Shown here: positions 41,453-51,364 of the stretch, in pieces | Position numbering within the stretch: the stretch's first letter is position 1 | Layout of the letters: every line of letters starts with the position of its first letter | Assembly (NCBI GenBank): GCA_947496355.1 | Contig: CANMCO010000009.1 | Location: forward strand, 1-64,000 | Origin: an uncultured Aquimarina sp. | GTDB taxonomy: Bacteria; Bacteroidota; Bacteroidia; Flavobacteriales; Flavobacteriaceae | DNA: 64,000 bases | Direction: 5' to 3' | Program-made: the position numbers and the translations under genes | Notes under the pieces: model-generated | The model's database searches: none | Told to the model about the DNA's origin: nothing | What the model saw: only the letters and a program-made list of their open reading frames with translations

Positions 41453-43315
41453 TTAAAATTTATAGGAAGATATAAGATGGTTCTTTTCATTAATAAAAAT
41501 TACATCATCGATCTCGTCAATTAAATAATTGGGAGTTTTATCTAAAAGGTCAATTTGTTTGTCCGTTGCTCCAGTTTTCTTATTAATCATGTATATAGCA
41601 TGCTTGGTAGGAGCCGTTTCGCTTTTTATTTTAGTAACAACGAATTTATGACTTTTAATACTTTTTGAATTCGAATACCTAGTTTTGGTAATTTCAAATA
41701 CAGTAGCCATATTTTGTTCATCACCAACATATAAACCTGCTACTACAGACTCTGTTGCAGTTCCGTCGGTTTGATCTTTAGACCCAATATATGCACCACT
41801 AGATAAAGCAGAGAGTTGACTAATATTCTCCATTGACCCACTTATATCTAAATCCACCCCTGCGATTGCTAATCCAGTTTCGGCAAGAGCAATAAAACCT
41901 TTAAGGTCCGATGCAGGTTCATAATATTTAGTGTATTTCAAATCACCAGAAGAAGATAACAATGATAAATGCTGACCAGTGTATAAAAGGTAACCCCCGT
42001 CTTGCACATATTCTGCCAAAAGAGGAGTTTTCTTTTTTACGTCTTCCAGTAGTACATCTTCGGCGAATAAATCAATTTTTCCTGATTGAAGATCAAACTT
42101 GTATCCCTTTTTATTTTCAAAAAGTATTACTTTGTTTTCTTTCTCGTCATAAGTGACCGCAGGTATAGATCTAAATTTAACATCTTTATCCCAAACATCT
42201 TTTCCTTTTTCAAAATCAAGGATATTTGATCTTTCTGTAGATACATACATTACACCCTTGTCTGTTGGAGTCACATAATACGAATATCCTTTTACTTTAC
42301 TAGTCCAGATTTTTTCTCCTTGTTCATTTACCAAGGATATGGTTCCGTCTTTTTCGTCTTTACCAATTGCAATTAAGCCTTTTTGATGAGGAATTACTTC
42401 ATCAAGATAATCTATTTTAAAGCTCTTTTTCCATTTAAACTCATTGGTAGTAGGGTCAATAATATTAAACCCTTCGGTTTCTACTAAGATTAAATTATTT
42501 GCTTTGTCCGGACGTACATCAATTAATGTTCCTCTTAGTTTTAATTTACCTGGAGTAATGTCACTTCCATTGGATGGATCAAGGACCGTTAATTTTTTTG
42601 ATTTTTTTATACCTAAATATAAGCTGTTATTGACTTGAGAATAGACTAAGGCTTTGATTTTTTTATCAGCCTCATGCTGCCAAACGATTTCGCCATTAGA
42701 ACCATTAATAGTAAATATTTCATTTTTTATACCTACAATTAAATTATTCTCTTTATTGAAATATGGTCCATGATCTATAAAGCTTCTTTTTGTGATAAGA
42801 CTCTTAATAAGGCCTTTACTTTCTCCCATTGGAGTTAGCCATTCTTTTTCCCAGGTTTTTAGACTGAAGCTCATTAAGTAGCGCTCTTTGTCTTTGGTCA
42901 ACTCAAAAAGAATAATACCATTTTCTGGTAGCATAGTAAATTCTTTGATTCTATAACCTTCATCCTTTGTATCAAAAACTACATCTCCATTGCTTGAGTT
43001 AATTATGATTCCTCTTGTTTTTCCGGCCAATGGTACATATTCAACATAAAAAAGAGGCAACCCATCGATAGTTAGGAAAGTATTTTTGTCAATCCCTTTA
43101 AGTTCTTTATTGTGCCAAATAGTTTCTCCGGTAGTATTATTCATAGCTAATAGTCCTTTTGCTCCAGAAGCTATTATTAAACCATCGTTGGATTGTTTAA
43201 TCCAACCTACTTCGTAAAGTGTTTCTTTGAGATCGATTTCCCAAAGTTTTTCTTGTGAAAATCCAAATGTAATTGAAAGAACTACAAGGATGGATAAAAA
43301 ATAGATTTTTTTCAT
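41453..43315 (-). CDS. Secreted PQQ-like beta-propeller repeat protein
   Basis: The start is placed at ATG 43315 (620 residues) because it begins a clean signal peptide (MKKIYFLSILVVLSITFGFSQ); an in-frame ATG at 43348 would add 11 residues. The body repeats the PQQ/YWTD-type blade pattern G-x-x-x-W-x2-x-x-K, seen in TGETIWHNKELKGI, NGEIVWQHEADKKI and QGEKIWTSKVKGY. No PQQ-binding or dehydrogenase residues are evident, so it is a propeller-fold binding protein, probably extracytoplasmic. A single gene with its own terminator; function unknown. Confidence 0.85.
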   Translation of the reverse strand: MKKIYFLSILVVLSITFGFSQEKLWEIDLKETLYEVGWIKQSNDGLIIASGAKGLLAMNNTTGETIWHNKELKGIDKNTFLTIDGLPLFYVEYVPLAGKTRGIIINSSNGDVVFDTKDEGYRIKEFTMLPENGIILFELTKDKERYLMSFSLKTWEKEWLTPMGESKGLIKSLITKRSFIDHGPYFNKENNLIVGIKNEIFTINGSNGEIVWQHEADKKIKALVYSQVNNSLYLGIKKSKKLTVLDPSNGSDITPGKLKLRGTLIDVRPDKANNLILVETEGFNIIDPTTNEFKWKKSFKIDYLDEVIPHQKGLIAIGKDEKDGTISLVNEQGEKIWTSKVKGYSYYVTPTDKGVMYVSTERSNILDFEKGKDVWDKDVKFRSIPAVTYDEKENKVILFENKKGYKFDLQSGKIDLFAEDVLLEDVKKKTPLLAEYVQDGGYLLYTGQHLSLLSSSGDLKYTKYYEPASDLKGFIALAETGLAIAGVDLDISGSMENISQLSALSSGAYIGSKDQTDGTATESVVAGLYVGDEQNMATVFEITKTRYSNSKSIKSHKFVVTKIKSETAPTKHAIYMINKKTGATDKQIDLLDKTPNYLIDEIDDVIFINEKNHLISSYKF

Positions 43316-43434
43316 GTTTATGAGGGGTTTTTGATTAGTAAAATACACTTTATCACTAATTTGTTTAACAAATTGATAGTAATTTTAAACTATTAAGCAG
43401 ACAAGATATGCTTTGTAAATTACATATACTTTAT

Positions 43435-45861
43435 TTATCTAAGTTCAGCTCCTAATTTACTTTCAAAATTATGCTGCAACTTGCTCATAATTTTATCAAT
43501 TTGCTTATCGGTAAGTGTTTTATTTTCATCCTGAATAGTAAAACTAACGGCATATGATTTTTTCCCTTTTGGTAAACTTTTTCCTTGATAGACATCAAAT
43601 AAACTCACTTCTTTCAAGAGTAGTTTTTCTGTTTGTCTTGCAATTGTATTAATTTCCTCAAATTTTACAGTTTCGTCAAGCAAAAGAGCAAAGTCTCTTC
43701 TTACTTCAGGAAATTTTGGAATATCGGTATACTTAACTTTATTATGTTTTGCATATTCTAAGATTGCGTCCCAGTTAAAATCAGCATACAATACTTCCTG
43801 CGAAATTGAAAAATGCTTTAAAATAGGTTTTTTAACAATCCCAAAATCTACTAATTTAGCTTTGCCGATACCAAAAGATAAACCTTCAGAGAATAGATCA
43901 TTTTTAATTGGTGAGGTTCTTAGTTTTGTTAACCCTAAACGATCTAAAACAGATAGTACAATACCTTTTAAATAAAAGAAATCACTAGTCTGTTGGCTTG
44001 TTTTCCAACTTTCCTTAGCTCTATTGCCTGATAAGATTATACTTAAGTGCTTATTTTCAATTCTTTCACCATTATAATCATGGTAAGTCTTCCCGTATTC
44101 AAACAGTTTGAGATCAGCTCGCTTCCTGTTGATATTATATGAAACAGCTTCTAAACCAGAGAAAAGTAGCGATTGTCTTAACACAGATAAATCGTTACTT
44201 AGTGGATTCAGCATTTCAACGTTATTTTCTGATTTCAATTGATCACTTAAGTCTATATACTCTGGTGTAGTTAGTGAGTTTGCTAACATCTCATTAAAAC
44301 CTTGACCAACCAATTGATTTGATATTGTATTTTGTACGGTATGATCAGAGAACTTATCTATAGCCGATATTGATGCATTTAATTTTTGTGTAAAACCAAT
44401 ATTATTGTATCCATAAACTCTTAGAATTTCTTCAATAACATCAGCTTCTCTTTGTACATCATTTCTATAGGCAGGGATAGTCAATCCAATACCTATTTCA
44501 TTTACGCTATTCACTTTAATCTCTAGGGAAGAAAGAATACTTTTTATAGTTTCTTGTGGGAGTTCTTCCCCAATTAGTTTAGTAACATTTTCGTATGACA
44601 AGAACACCTGAAAATCTTCAATTTTCTTTGGGTACAAATCTATTATCTCACTAGAGATAACTCCTCCCGCAAGTTCCTGTATAAGAAGTGCTGCTCTTTT
44701 TAATGCATACTCTGTTACATTAGGATCTATACCACGTTCAAATCTAAATGAGGCATCAGTATTTAGTCCGTGACGTTTTGCAGTTTTACGAACACTTACA
44801 GGGTTAAAATACGCGCTTTCAAGAAAAATAGATGTTGTAGTTTCTGTAACACCAGAGTTTATACCTCCAAATACACCTGCAATACAAAGTGGTTTTACTC
44901 CATCGCAAATCATGAGATCTTCTGCGTGCAATTCGCGTTCTACTTCGTCCAAAGTAGTAAACTTAGTGCCGCTCTCTAATCTTTTTACTTCAATTTTATC
45001 ACCTTCAATGTAATCTGCGTCAAATGCATGTAAGGGTTGCCCTAATTCATGTAATACATAATTTGTAATATCTACTACATTGTTTTTTGGAGTAATTCCA
45101 ATAGCCTTAAGTCTGTGTTGTAGCCAATTTGGAGATTCACTCACTATAATGTTAGAAATAGTGACCCCGCAATATCTCGGAGCCAGATCTGCATCTTTGA
45201 TTTCAATATCAATTTTATTTACTCTATTTTCAACTCTAAAACTACTTACTGAAGGAGTAATAAGTTCTATGTTGATATCTTTCTGCATTAATCCTGCTTT
45301 CAGGTCACGTGCGGTACCCCAATGACTCATGGCATCTGCACGATTTGGAGTAAGTCCGATTTCAAAAATTTGATCATTTTCTATATCAAAAATCTCCGAA
45401 ACTTTGGTTCCCACAGAAATATTAGAGTCAAGAACCATAATGCCATCATGACTTTTTCCAAGTCCTAATTCATCCTCGGCACAGATCATACCATGGCTTT
45501 CTTCACCTCTAATTTTTCCTTTTTTTATTTTCCATTCCTTTCCTTCTTCATCATATAGCTTGGTTCCAATTGTGGCTACAGGTACTTTTTGACCAGCGGC
45601 TACATTTGGTGCTCCACATATTATCTGGACAGGATTACCATTTCCCAGATCCACCTTTGTAATCTTTAATTTGTCGGCATTAGGGTGTTTTTCACAATTT
45701 AATACCTGTCCTACTATGACACCCTCAAGGCCGCCTTTTAAACTTTGATAGGTTTCTATTCCCTCTACCTCAAGACCTAAATCTGTAAGTAATTCACCTG
45801 CTTTTTCTGCGTCCCAATCAAGGTTAATAAACTGTTTTAACCAGTTATATGAAATTTTCAT
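43435..45861 (-). CDS. pheT: Phenylalanine--tRNA ligase beta subunit
   Basis: The 808-residue subunit has the N-terminal tRNA-binding (EMAP-like) domain at residues ~40-150, B3/B4 editing (HRLKAIGITPKNNVVDITNYVLHELGQPLHAFDAD), B5, and the catalytic-like core. A C-terminal ferredoxin-like anticodon-binding domain follows (FPEVRRDFALLLDETVKFEEI). It pairs with PheS to charge tRNA-Phe; pheS is not in this window, so the two are separated in this genome. Length is normal. It reads toward the PQQ-propeller gene from the minus strand. Confidence 0.96.
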   Translation of the reverse strand: MKISYNWLKQFINLDWDAEKAGELLTDLGLEVEGIETYQSLKGGLEGVIVGQVLNCEKHPNADKLKITKVDLGNGNPVQIICGAPNVAAGQKVPVATIGTKLYDEEGKEWKIKKGKIRGEESHGMICAEDELGLGKSHDGIMVLDSNISVGTKVSEIFDIENDQIFEIGLTPNRADAMSHWGTARDLKAGLMQKDINIELITPSVSSFRVENRVNKIDIEIKDADLAPRYCGVTISNIIVSESPNWLQHRLKAIGITPKNNVVDITNYVLHELGQPLHAFDADYIEGDKIEVKRLESGTKFTTLDEVERELHAEDLMICDGVKPLCIAGVFGGINSGVTETTTSIFLESAYFNPVSVRKTAKRHGLNTDASFRFERGIDPNVTEYALKRAALLIQELAGGVISSEIIDLYPKKIEDFQVFLSYENVTKLIGEELPQETIKSILSSLEIKVNSVNEIGIGLTIPAYRNDVQREADVIEEILRVYGYNNIGFTQKLNASISAIDKFSDHTVQNTISNQLVGQGFNEMLANSLTTPEYIDLSDQLKSENNVEMLNPLSNDLSVLRQSLLFSGLEAVSYNINRKRADLKLFEYGKTYHDYNGERIENKHLSIILSGNRAKESWKTSQQTSDFFYLKGIVLSVLDRLGLTKLRTSPIKNDLFSEGLSFGIGKAKLVDFGIVKKPILKHFSISQEVLYADFNWDAILEYAKHNKVKYTDIPKFPEVRRDFALLLDETVKFEEINTIARQTEKLLLKEVSLFDVYQGKSLPKGKKSYAVSFTIQDENKTLTDKQIDKIMSKLQHNFESKLGAELR

Positions 45862-46044
45862 TTGTGATCTTTCTTAATTCAATTGGTAAAGATAATATAT
45901 TGCATAGAGGATACAAATAAGAAATATTTTGTTTTTTGAAAAACAAAGCTCAGTAATTGGAGTTTTGTTTAAAGTTTGATGTTTTCATGAAGCAGTAGGC
46001 AATAGATGAGTTTCATTTTCATAGATGAATTACATTAATTTCAT

Positions 46045-46052
46045 TACTTTTG
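46045..46052 (+). promoter_or_regulatory. TACTTTTG -7 element of the Lys-rich secreted protein gene
   Basis: TACTTTTG matches TAnnTTTG and lies 16 bases before the ATG at 46069. Confidence 0.55.
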
Positions 46053-46068
46053 ATAAAACGTAAAAGAA

Positions 46069-46488
46069 ATGATCATGAATAGCCTCAAAAATATTATAAT
46101 CTTCATTATTTTTTTGACCCTTAGTCAATCTATAGTTTTTTCTCAGGATAAGGATAAAAAAGAAAATGCTTTAACCAAAAAAGAGGTTAAGGGTGATAAA
46201 AAACTGTCGAAATTGGATTCTGAAAGTGTTGCATCGATTTCTAAACCACCAAAAAAGGGAAATAAGGACAAAAAAGGAAAGAAAGGTAATGAAGTAGAAT
46301 TTAGTAGTAAAGAAGTACCCTATATCGACAAAAACGGACATGCTGTTTTTCCTCAAAATTATGTAGAAGATACTTTAAAGTCAAATAAGAAGATCAAGAG
46401 AACTAGAGGTAGATCTAATAAAAAGAGATTGATAAATACAGAAAATCAGAAGAAAGATCAATTAAATAAATTGAAAAAATCAAATTAA
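46069..46488 (+). CDS. Small secreted lysine-rich protein, unknown function
   Basis: The 139-residue protein has a signal peptide (MIMNSLKNIIIFIIFLTLSQSIVFSQ). The mature part is highly basic and poor in structure: repeated KK/KGDK/KKGNKDKKGKKGNE segments, a short YIDKNGHAVFPQNYVEDTLK block, and a tail RTRGRSNKKR. I recognise no domain. The charge suggests binding to nucleic acid or acidic polysaccharide, but that is an inference. It precedes the thioredoxin-like lipoprotein gene by 109 bases and may be in the same transcript. Confidence 0.7.
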   Translation: MIMNSLKNIIIFIIFLTLSQSIVFSQDKDKKENALTKKEVKGDKKLSKLDSESVASISKPPKKGNKDKKGKKGNEVEFSSKEVPYIDKNGHAVFPQNYVEDTLKSNKKIKRTRGRSNKKRLINTENQKKDQLNKLKKSN

Positions 46489-46597
46489 GATTTAAGTTTA
46501 ATATTGATACTGTCGTGCAGAATTTTTTATTTCTTCGGCAGTTTTTTTGTGAGTAATTACCACAAATCGAATAGCAGACCCAAACAATAAATACCAA

Positions 46598-47833
46598 ATG
46601 AAAAGTGTTATAAAATTTGTTTTAATATTTAGTCTTTTAATAGTAATATTTTCTTGTAACGAAAAAAAAGAGAATATTTTTTTTGATTTTAAAAGTGGCC
46701 CATGGAGAGCAACGCTTAGTCTTCAGGATGATGAGCAACTTCCTTTCTTGTTCGAAGTTATGGATGATCAAACATTAAAAATATTTAATGCAAAGGAAAC
46801 TATAAATGTAGATGAGATTGAGATTAATGGAGATTCTATAAAAATTAAATTTCCAGTATTTGAGGGGTATGTTGCTGCAAAATTTATAGACTCTGCAACT
46901 ATTTCAGGAAGTTTTATAAAGAAGAGTTTGGATAGAGTGGTACCGTTTACTGCAAAATATGGTGAACAAGATAGGTTCGATATTAATTCAAAAGCTTCTC
47001 TTGATATAACTGGTAATTGGGAAACGGTTTTTAGTAAAGATAGTGATGAAGATAGATATATCGCTAAAGGGATTTTTAAGCAGAATGGAAATATTGTTAC
47101 AGGAACGTTTAGAACGACCACAGGAGATTACAGATATTTAGAAGGTGTGATTAATAACAATCAGTTACAACTATCTACTTTTGATGGGGCACATGCTTTT
47201 CTATTTACAGGAACTGCGACTGATTCCACAATTAATGGTCACTTCTATTCTGGTAATCATTGGAAAGAACCATTTACCGCAAAAAGAAACGAGTCTTATG
47301 AATTACCATCAGAAGATTCATTAACGTTTTTAAAGGAGGGGTATGACACTTTTGAATTTAGTTTTCCAGATGTTGATGGTAAGCAGGTTTCTCTAGTAGA
47401 TGATCGATTTAAAGACAAAGTGGTAATTGTACAGATAATGGGAACTTGGTGTCCAAATTGTATGGATGAAACAAAATACTATGTAGATTTCTTTAATCGT
47501 AATAAAGGCAAAGATGTAGAGTTTATTGCCCTGGCCTTTGAATATGCCAGGACTCCTGAAAAAGCCATTAAATCTATAAAACGTTTACAAGATAAGTTAA
47601 AGGTAGAATATCCTGTTTTACTCGCTCAATACGGAACTTCGGATAAGCAAAAAGCACAGGAAAAACTCCCTATGCTCAATCATGTACTGTCATATCCAAC
47701 AACGGTTTTCATTGATAAAAAAGGGAAAGTACGTAAGATACATACAGGTTTTAATGGTCCTGCTACCGGGCAGAAATATGTTGAGTTTAAGACAGAGTTC
47801 GAGGGGTTTGTTAACCAGTTGTTAAAGGAATAA
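46598..47833 (+). CDS. TlpA-family thioredoxin-like lipoprotein
   Basis: A 411-residue lipoprotein (signal MKSVIKFVLIFSLLIVIFSC, Cys at residue 20). The N-terminal ~240 residues are beta-rich and unrecognised. The C-terminal ~160 residues are an AhpC/TSA-TlpA-like thioredoxin fold with the redox motif W-C-P-N-C (GTWCPNCMDETKYYVDF) and the cis-proline region SYPTTVFIDKKGK. TlpA-like proteins reduce periplasmic disulfides, for example during cytochrome assembly or cell-envelope stress. The substrate is unknown. No cytochrome genes lie adjacent. Confidence 0.88.
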   Translation: MKSVIKFVLIFSLLIVIFSCNEKKENIFFDFKSGPWRATLSLQDDEQLPFLFEVMDDQTLKIFNAKETINVDEIEINGDSIKIKFPVFEGYVAAKFIDSATISGSFIKKSLDRVVPFTAKYGEQDRFDINSKASLDITGNWETVFSKDSDEDRYIAKGIFKQNGNIVTGTFRTTTGDYRYLEGVINNNQLQLSTFDGAHAFLFTGTATDSTINGHFYSGNHWKEPFTAKRNESYELPSEDSLTFLKEGYDTFEFSFPDVDGKQVSLVDDRFKDKVVIVQIMGTWCPNCMDETKYYVDFFNRNKGKDVEFIALAFEYARTPEKAIKSIKRLQDKLKVEYPVLLAQYGTSDKQKAQEKLPMLNHVLSYPTTVFIDKKGKVRKIHTGFNGPATGQKYVEFKTEFEGFVNQLLKE

Positions 47834-47969
47834 GCCCGTTTAACAATCAATTGTGACTTTTTATTTGAGTTTAACACTACGGTAACATTAGGATTAATGA
47901 TTACATGCTACATTGTTATCGTCAGAAATCAGATATGGTTTCTTCTTAGTGATAGTAATTAATTCAAAA

Positions 47970-49079
47970 ATGTCAGTCATGAAACAATCCAACCCTTTAA
48001 TGGTATGCATTGCGGGGGCAATGCTACTATTTTCTGTACAAGCAAATGCACAGCTTAAAACACCCGAAGGAAGTCAACGCGCACAAGTAATGCAACGTGT
48101 AGGAATCACCAACATCATCATTGATTATGGTCGACCTATTGTAAAAGAACGTGAAATATGGGGGAAATTAGTCCCTTATGGATATAACAATCTTGGTTTT
48201 GGAACCGCAACCGCAGCTCCTTGGAGAGCGGGAGCCAATGCAAATTCTACGATAGAATTTACCCATGATGTAAAAGTAGAAGGAAAAGATATCAAAGCTG
48301 GTAAATATGGTCTTCATATTGCTGTTAAAGACGATGGAGACGCTACCATAATATTTTCTAAAGATGCTAATGCTTGGGGAAGTTACTTCTATGATGAAAA
48401 AGATGATGCATTACGTGTAGATGTAAAAACTAATGACATATCACATACAGAAACATTAACTTTTTTATTTCCAAAATATGAAGCTAATAGCACGATTGCT
48501 GTTTTACGATGGGAAAAAAAAGAAATACCTTTTAAGATTGAAGTTAATGTAAAAGATATTGTGATGAAGGGAATTAAAAGTGACCTTCGTAACTCACCTG
48601 GCTTTACACAATCAAACTGGGATAGCGCAGCTAATTACGCATTTAATGCAGGAGAGTTGGATCAAGCACTCGAATGGGTAAATGCCTCAATAAGTGGAGC
48701 TTTCTTTAGTAAAGAGACTTTTTCAAACCTTTCGCTTAAATCTAGAATACTTGCAAAACAAGGTAAAATGGATGACGCAATGTCGCTCGTTGATAAAGCT
48801 GCCAAATTAGGTACGGCCTCTCAGGTGTATCAATTAGGAACCGGACTTATTGGTCAGGGACAAAAAGACAAGGCTCTGGTAATTCTAAAAGATAATGTGA
48901 AAAACAATAATGGAGCTTGGCCATCTAATTTTGGATTAGCACGAGCTTACTCTGCAACAGGAGATTATAAAAATGCTATTAAATCTATAAATGTTGCAAT
49001 GACAAATGCACCAGAAAGATTTAAGCCAAGACTTACAGGAGCACTTGAAAAACTAAAAAAAGGCGAAGACATCAACTAG
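47970..49079 (+). CDS. DUF2911 domain-containing secreted protein with TPR-like C-terminus
   Basis: From ATG 47970 (369 residues; ATG 47979 is equally possible and upstream in-frame codons are less likely) the protein has a signal peptide ending NAQ. Next comes a DUF2911 domain (residues ~25-190; VGITNIIIDYGRPIVKEREIWGKLVPYGYNNLGFG). A helical C-terminal half with repeat-like pairs (LDQALEWVNAS, YKNAIKSINVAM) resembles TPRs. DUF2911 has no known function. It is a single gene before a strong terminator and the pta-ackA operon. Confidence 0.82.
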   Translation: MSVMKQSNPLMVCIAGAMLLFSVQANAQLKTPEGSQRAQVMQRVGITNIIIDYGRPIVKEREIWGKLVPYGYNNLGFGTATAAPWRAGANANSTIEFTHDVKVEGKDIKAGKYGLHIAVKDDGDATIIFSKDANAWGSYFYDEKDDALRVDVKTNDISHTETLTFLFPKYEANSTIAVLRWEKKEIPFKIEVNVKDIVMKGIKSDLRNSPGFTQSNWDSAANYAFNAGELDQALEWVNASISGAFFSKETFSNLSLKSRILAKQGKMDDAMSLVDKAAKLGTASQVYQLGTGLIGQGQKDKALVILKDNVKNNNGAWPSNFGLARAYSATGDYKNAIKSINVAMTNAPERFKPRLTGALEKLKKGEDIN

Positions 49080-49103
49080 AAGTTAAAATTACAAGTGATT
49101 ATT

Positions 49104-49136
49104 AAAAGGTTTAGAGTTTTTCTGAACCTTTTTTTA
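49104..49136 (+). terminator. Terminator of the DUF2911 gene
   Basis: AAAAGGTTTAGA (49104-49115) pairs with TCTGAACCTTTT (49121-49132) with one G-T pair, followed by Ts to 49136. Confidence 0.8.
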
Positions 49137-49228
49137 TTGATTTTAATACGAAAATGTTAATATTATAATAGTCTGGTATAAAGATGTTTTATTGCCCTGT
49201 AATTTTATGTTAAATTAGTGCATTGGCG

Positions 49229-49236
49229 TATCTTTG
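49229..49236 (+). promoter_or_regulatory. TATCTTTG -7 element of pta-ackA
   Basis: TATCTTTG fits TAnnTTTG. It lies inside the in-frame extension that a GTG at 49218 would give, so translation must start downstream, at 49251 or 49260. Confidence 0.65.
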
Positions 49237-49259
49237 CACCAACCAAATTTATGTACATG

Positions 49260-51350
49260 AGCAAAGCTGTTTATATTGCTACTATTGAGCCTAATAGTGG
49301 TAAGTCTATTGTAGTTTTAGGTATGATGCGTATGCTTCTTGGTAAGGTTGCCAAGGTAGGATACTTCAGACCCATTATTGATGACCCTAAAGAAGGTGAA
49401 GTAGATAATCATATCAATACCGTAATATCCCATTTTGAGTTAGATATCAATTTCAAAAAAGCCTATGCTTTTACTAGGAGCGAAGTATTACAAAAATACA
49501 ATCAAGGCAAATCAGGAGAAATTATTGATGAAATCATTCGGAAATATAAGAACCTAGAGGAAAAGTTCGATTTTATATTGGTAGAAGGTACCGATTTCTC
49601 TGATGAAGGTACAATTATAGAATTTGATATCAATATAGTTATTGCAAAAAACCTAGGTATCCCTGCGGTTATTGTTTCTAGCGGTATTGACAAGAAAAAT
49701 GAAGAGATTGTAAGTAATCTAAAATTAGCTTTTGACACTTTTAATGGTAAGGATGTTGAAGTTTTGGCAATGGTTGCTAACAAAGTAACCCCAGGTTGCG
49801 AAGAAAAATTAGAAACTGCGTTTCAACAAAATTTTGGTGATAATGTTGATAGAATCATAATACCAAAGGTAAATTCTCTTATTAATCCAACAATAAAAGA
49901 AATTGTAAATGAACTTGATGGTACTGTACTTTTTGGTAAGGAGTTTTTGAACAATCAGGCAGGAAGCTTTGGAGTTGGTGCTATGCAATTGCGTAATTAT
50001 CTTACACATCTAAAAGATAATAGTTTGGTAATAACCCCAGGAGATCGTGCTGATATAATCCTTGGAGTATTACAAGCAAATATTTCAGATAATTATCCAA
50101 AGATTTCTGGAATAATTCTTACCGGAGGAATTATCCCTGAAAAACCAATATTAAAACTTATAGAAGGAGTTTCGTTATCGTTTCCAATTATATCTGTACC
50201 CAGCGGTACGTTTTCAATAACAAATCAGATAGGGGCAATTAGATCTAGAATTTATGTAGATAACGTGCAAAAGATAGATACCTCTATAAGTACTTTTGAA
50301 AAATATGTAAATGAAGATCGTCTTGCTGATAAGTTAATTACTTTCAAATCAGAAGGGCTAACACCTCGTATGTTTCAGTATAACTTGCTAAGAAGAGCTT
50401 TACAATATAAGAAGCATATTGTACTTCCAGAAGGATCCGATGAGAGAATTTTGAGAGCTACATCTAGGTTATTAGCTTCAAATGTGGTGGATATTACTTT
50501 AATTGGAAATGAGAAGAAAATTAAAAGTAAAGCAATAAAACTGGATATTCCTATTGATTTTGATAAAGTAAACATTGTTTTTCCTACAGAGTCTCCATAT
50601 TATGATGATTACGTTAATACGTTTTATGAATTGCGTAAGCATAAAAATGTAAACTTGGATATGGCTAAAGATATGATGGCAGATGTATCATATTTTGGAA
50701 CAATGATGATCCATAAAGGTCATGCAGATGGTATGGTTTCTGGGGCCGTGCATACCACACAACATACGATTAGACCGGCATTGCAGTTTATTAAAACAAA
50801 ACCAAATGTCAAAGTCGTTTCCTCGGTATTTTTTATGTGTTTAGAGGATCGTGTTTCAGTTTTTGGTGATTGTGCAATAAATCCAAATCCTAATGCAGAA
50901 GAGCTAGCAGAAATTGCAATTTCATCTTCAGAATCTGCGGCGGCCTTTGGAATTGAACCGAAAGTCGCAATGTTATCTTATTCTTCTGGCGATTCCGGAA
51001 AGGGTGCTGATGTAGAGGTGGTTAGAGAAGCAACGGCAATTGTAAAAGAAAAACGTCCTAATCTAAAAATTGAAGGTCCCATACAATATGATGCAGCTGT
51101 AGATATGAGAGTTGGCCAAAGTAAACTTCCGGATTCTAATGTAGCAGGGCAAGCCAGTGTATTGATATTTCCTGATCTAAATACAGGAAATAATACATAT
51201 AAAGCAGTTCAACGAGAAACAGGAGCATTGGCTATCGGACCTATGCTGCAAGGACTAAATAAACCGGTTAATGATTTAAGTCGTGGATGCACTGTTGACG
51301 ATGTATATAATACTGTTATTATTACGGCAATTCAGGCTCAAGGATTATAA
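49260..51350 (+). CDS. pta: Phosphate acetyltransferase
   Basis: From ATG 49260 (MSKAVYIATIEPNSGKS, 696 residues) the protein has an N-terminal P-loop/BioD-like domain (NSGKS), a DRTGG domain (residues ~215-330), and the C-terminal PTA_PTB catalytic domain (RALQYKKHIVLPEGSDERILRA and the final VDDVYNTVIITAIQAQGL). It converts acetyl-CoA plus phosphate to acetyl phosphate. ATG 49251 adds three residues and cannot be excluded. It is followed by ackA after 14 bases, a classic operon for acetate overflow. Confidence 0.96.
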   Translation, partial: SKAVYIATIEPNSGKSIVVLGMMRMLLGKVAKVGYFRPIIDDPKEGEVDNHINTVISHFELDINFKKAYAFTRSEVLQKYNQGKSGEIIDEIIRKYKNLEEKFDFILVEGTDFSDEGTIIEFDINIVIAKNLGIPAVIVSSGIDKKNEEIVSNLKLAFDTFNGKDVEVLAMVANKVTPGCEEKLETAFQQNFGDNVDRIIIPKVNSLINPTIKEIVNELDGTVLFGKEFLNNQAGSFGVGAMQLRNYLTHLKDNSLVITPGDRADIILGVLQANISDNYPKISGIILTGGIIPEKPILKLIEGVSLSFPIISVPSGTFSITNQIGAIRSRIYVDNVQKIDTSISTFEKYVNEDRLADKLITFKSEGLTPRMFQYNLLRRALQYKKHIVLPEGSDERILRATSRLLASNVVDITLIGNEKKIKSKAIKLDIPIDFDKVNIVFPTESPYYDDYVNTFYELRKHKNVNLDMAKDMMADVSYFGTMMIHKGHADGMVSGAVHTTQHTIRPALQFIKTKPNVKVVSSVFFMCLEDRVSVFGDCAINPNPNAEELAEIAISSSESAAAFGIEPKVAMLSYSSGDSGKGADVEVVREATAIVKEKRPNLKIEGPIQYDAAVDMRVGQSKLPDSNVAGQASVLIFPDLNTGNNTYKAVQRETGALAIGPMLQGLNKPVNDLSRGCTVDDVYNTVIITAIQAQGL

Positions 51351-51364
51351 AAAGACAAAAAAAT

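Noticed and set aside
47913..47969. N-terminal extension of the DUF2911 protein from 47913
   Set aside because: It would put 19 residues including charged ones before a clean signal peptide. The starts at 47970 or 47979 give a normal export signal.
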